Shown here: positions 39,908 through 40,104 of the stretch, piece after piece
Layout: each line of letters starts with the position of its first letter
Numbering within the stretch: the first letter of the stretch is position 1
NCBI GenBank assembly: GCA_018710905.1
Contig: DVIZ01000028.1
Span: forward strand, 1 to 40,104
DNA length: 40,104 nucleotides
DNA from: Candidatus Scybalomonas excrementigallinarum
GTDB lineage: Bacteria > Bacillota > Clostridia > Lachnospirales > Lachnospiraceae
Direction: 5' to 3'
The notes under the pieces: model-generated
What the model saw: only the letters and a program-made list of their open reading frames with translations
The model's database searches: none
What the model was told of the DNA's origin: nothing
Made by a program: the position numbers and the translations under genes

Positions 39908-40104
39908 TTATATACCTCCCTAAACAAACTATCCACAGATTTTCCCTCTTGTTCTCGAATGTCATCGACTGTAGATTGAAGAGCGATTTTCCCCTGATTA
40001 ATAAAAATAACCTCATCTAACACTTGCTCAATATCCGCAATTAAATGGGTTGCAATAATAACTGTTGCATTTTCTTCATAATTGCTAATAATCGTATTTA
40101 AAAT
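39901..40104 (-). CDS. ABC transporter ATP-binding protein, C-terminal part (window edge)
   Basis: An open frame enters from the right edge and ends at TAG 39903-39901. The 67 residues include ATVIIATHLIADIEQVLDEV, the H-loop region (ATH, switch His) of an ABC ATPase, and INQGKIALQSTVDDI typical of the last strand. It partners the permease just downstream. The Walker A and signature motifs lie outside the window. Confidence 0.88.
   Translation of the reverse strand: MLNTIISNYEENATVIIATHLIADIEQVLDEVIFINQGKIALQSTVDDIREQEGKSVDSLFREVYKC

Overview
This window looks like chromosomal DNA from an AT-rich, spore-forming Firmicute, most likely a gut Lachnospiraceae (Clostridia). The pointers are spoIID-spoIIQ, a GerMN lipoprotein, a T-box leader on ileS, a class I preQ1 riboswitch, DUF4250, DUF5688, DUF6110 and DUF6320 family proteins, and strong AGGAGG-type ribosome binding sites. 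The placement rests on family knowledge, because no database search was possible. Most genes lie on the minus strand. No tRNA, rRNA, CRISPR array, prophage or complete insertion sequence was seen.

Layout. 1-2120: the tail of a GNAT acetyltransferase, then the minus-strand queuosine operon queT-queF-queC behind a preQ1-I riboswitch. 2149-4946: a plus-strand patch with a broken cyclophilin remnant, an intact cyclophilin and a lone large serine recombinase, the most likely acquired segment. 5002-13615: housekeeping genes, namely a HAD phosphatase, diaminopimelate decarboxylase, YitT transporter, GerMN lipoprotein, Na+/alanine symporter, DEAD-box RNA helicase and a nitrilase-type amidase. 13915-17304: a hemolysin III-like protein, a GIY-YIG protein and the sporulation pair spoIID-spoIIQ. 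17370-23893: glycogen phosphorylase and a type 2 isoleucyl-tRNA synthetase with its T-box leader. 23922-30683: a nuclease-helicase fusion, DUF4250, a cold shock protein, an AI-2E family permease, a DUF5688 protein and an HisC-type aminotransferase. 30697-34225: a metal-related cluster with a degenerate Fur-like regulator, an unusual P1B-type ATPase, DUF6110 and a 26-residue membrane peptide. 34239-37160: an operon of a condensation-domain acyltransferase, DUF6320 and an alpha/beta hydrolase. 37412-38940: an ECF sigma factor and RsiV-like anti-sigma pair with its own ECF-type promoter. 39003-40104: an ABC permease and the end of its ATPase.

Most noteworthy: (i) a family of GC-rich nested-palindrome repeats, three copies of which begin exactly at the U-tract of a minus-strand intrinsic terminator; (ii) the glgP terminator, whose 3' arm is also the spoIID Shine-Dalgarno sequence and whose U-tract contains the spoIID TTG start; (iii) SpoIID and SpoIIQ that both appear to lack expected catalytic residues; (iv) the Fur-like/P1B-ATPase/DUF6110/micropeptide cluster; (v) the acyltransferase-DUF6320-hydrolase operon; (vi) a promoter placed upstream of a terminator in the leader of the DEAD-box helicase; and (vii) cyclophilin debris beside an intact cyclophilin and a recombinase.
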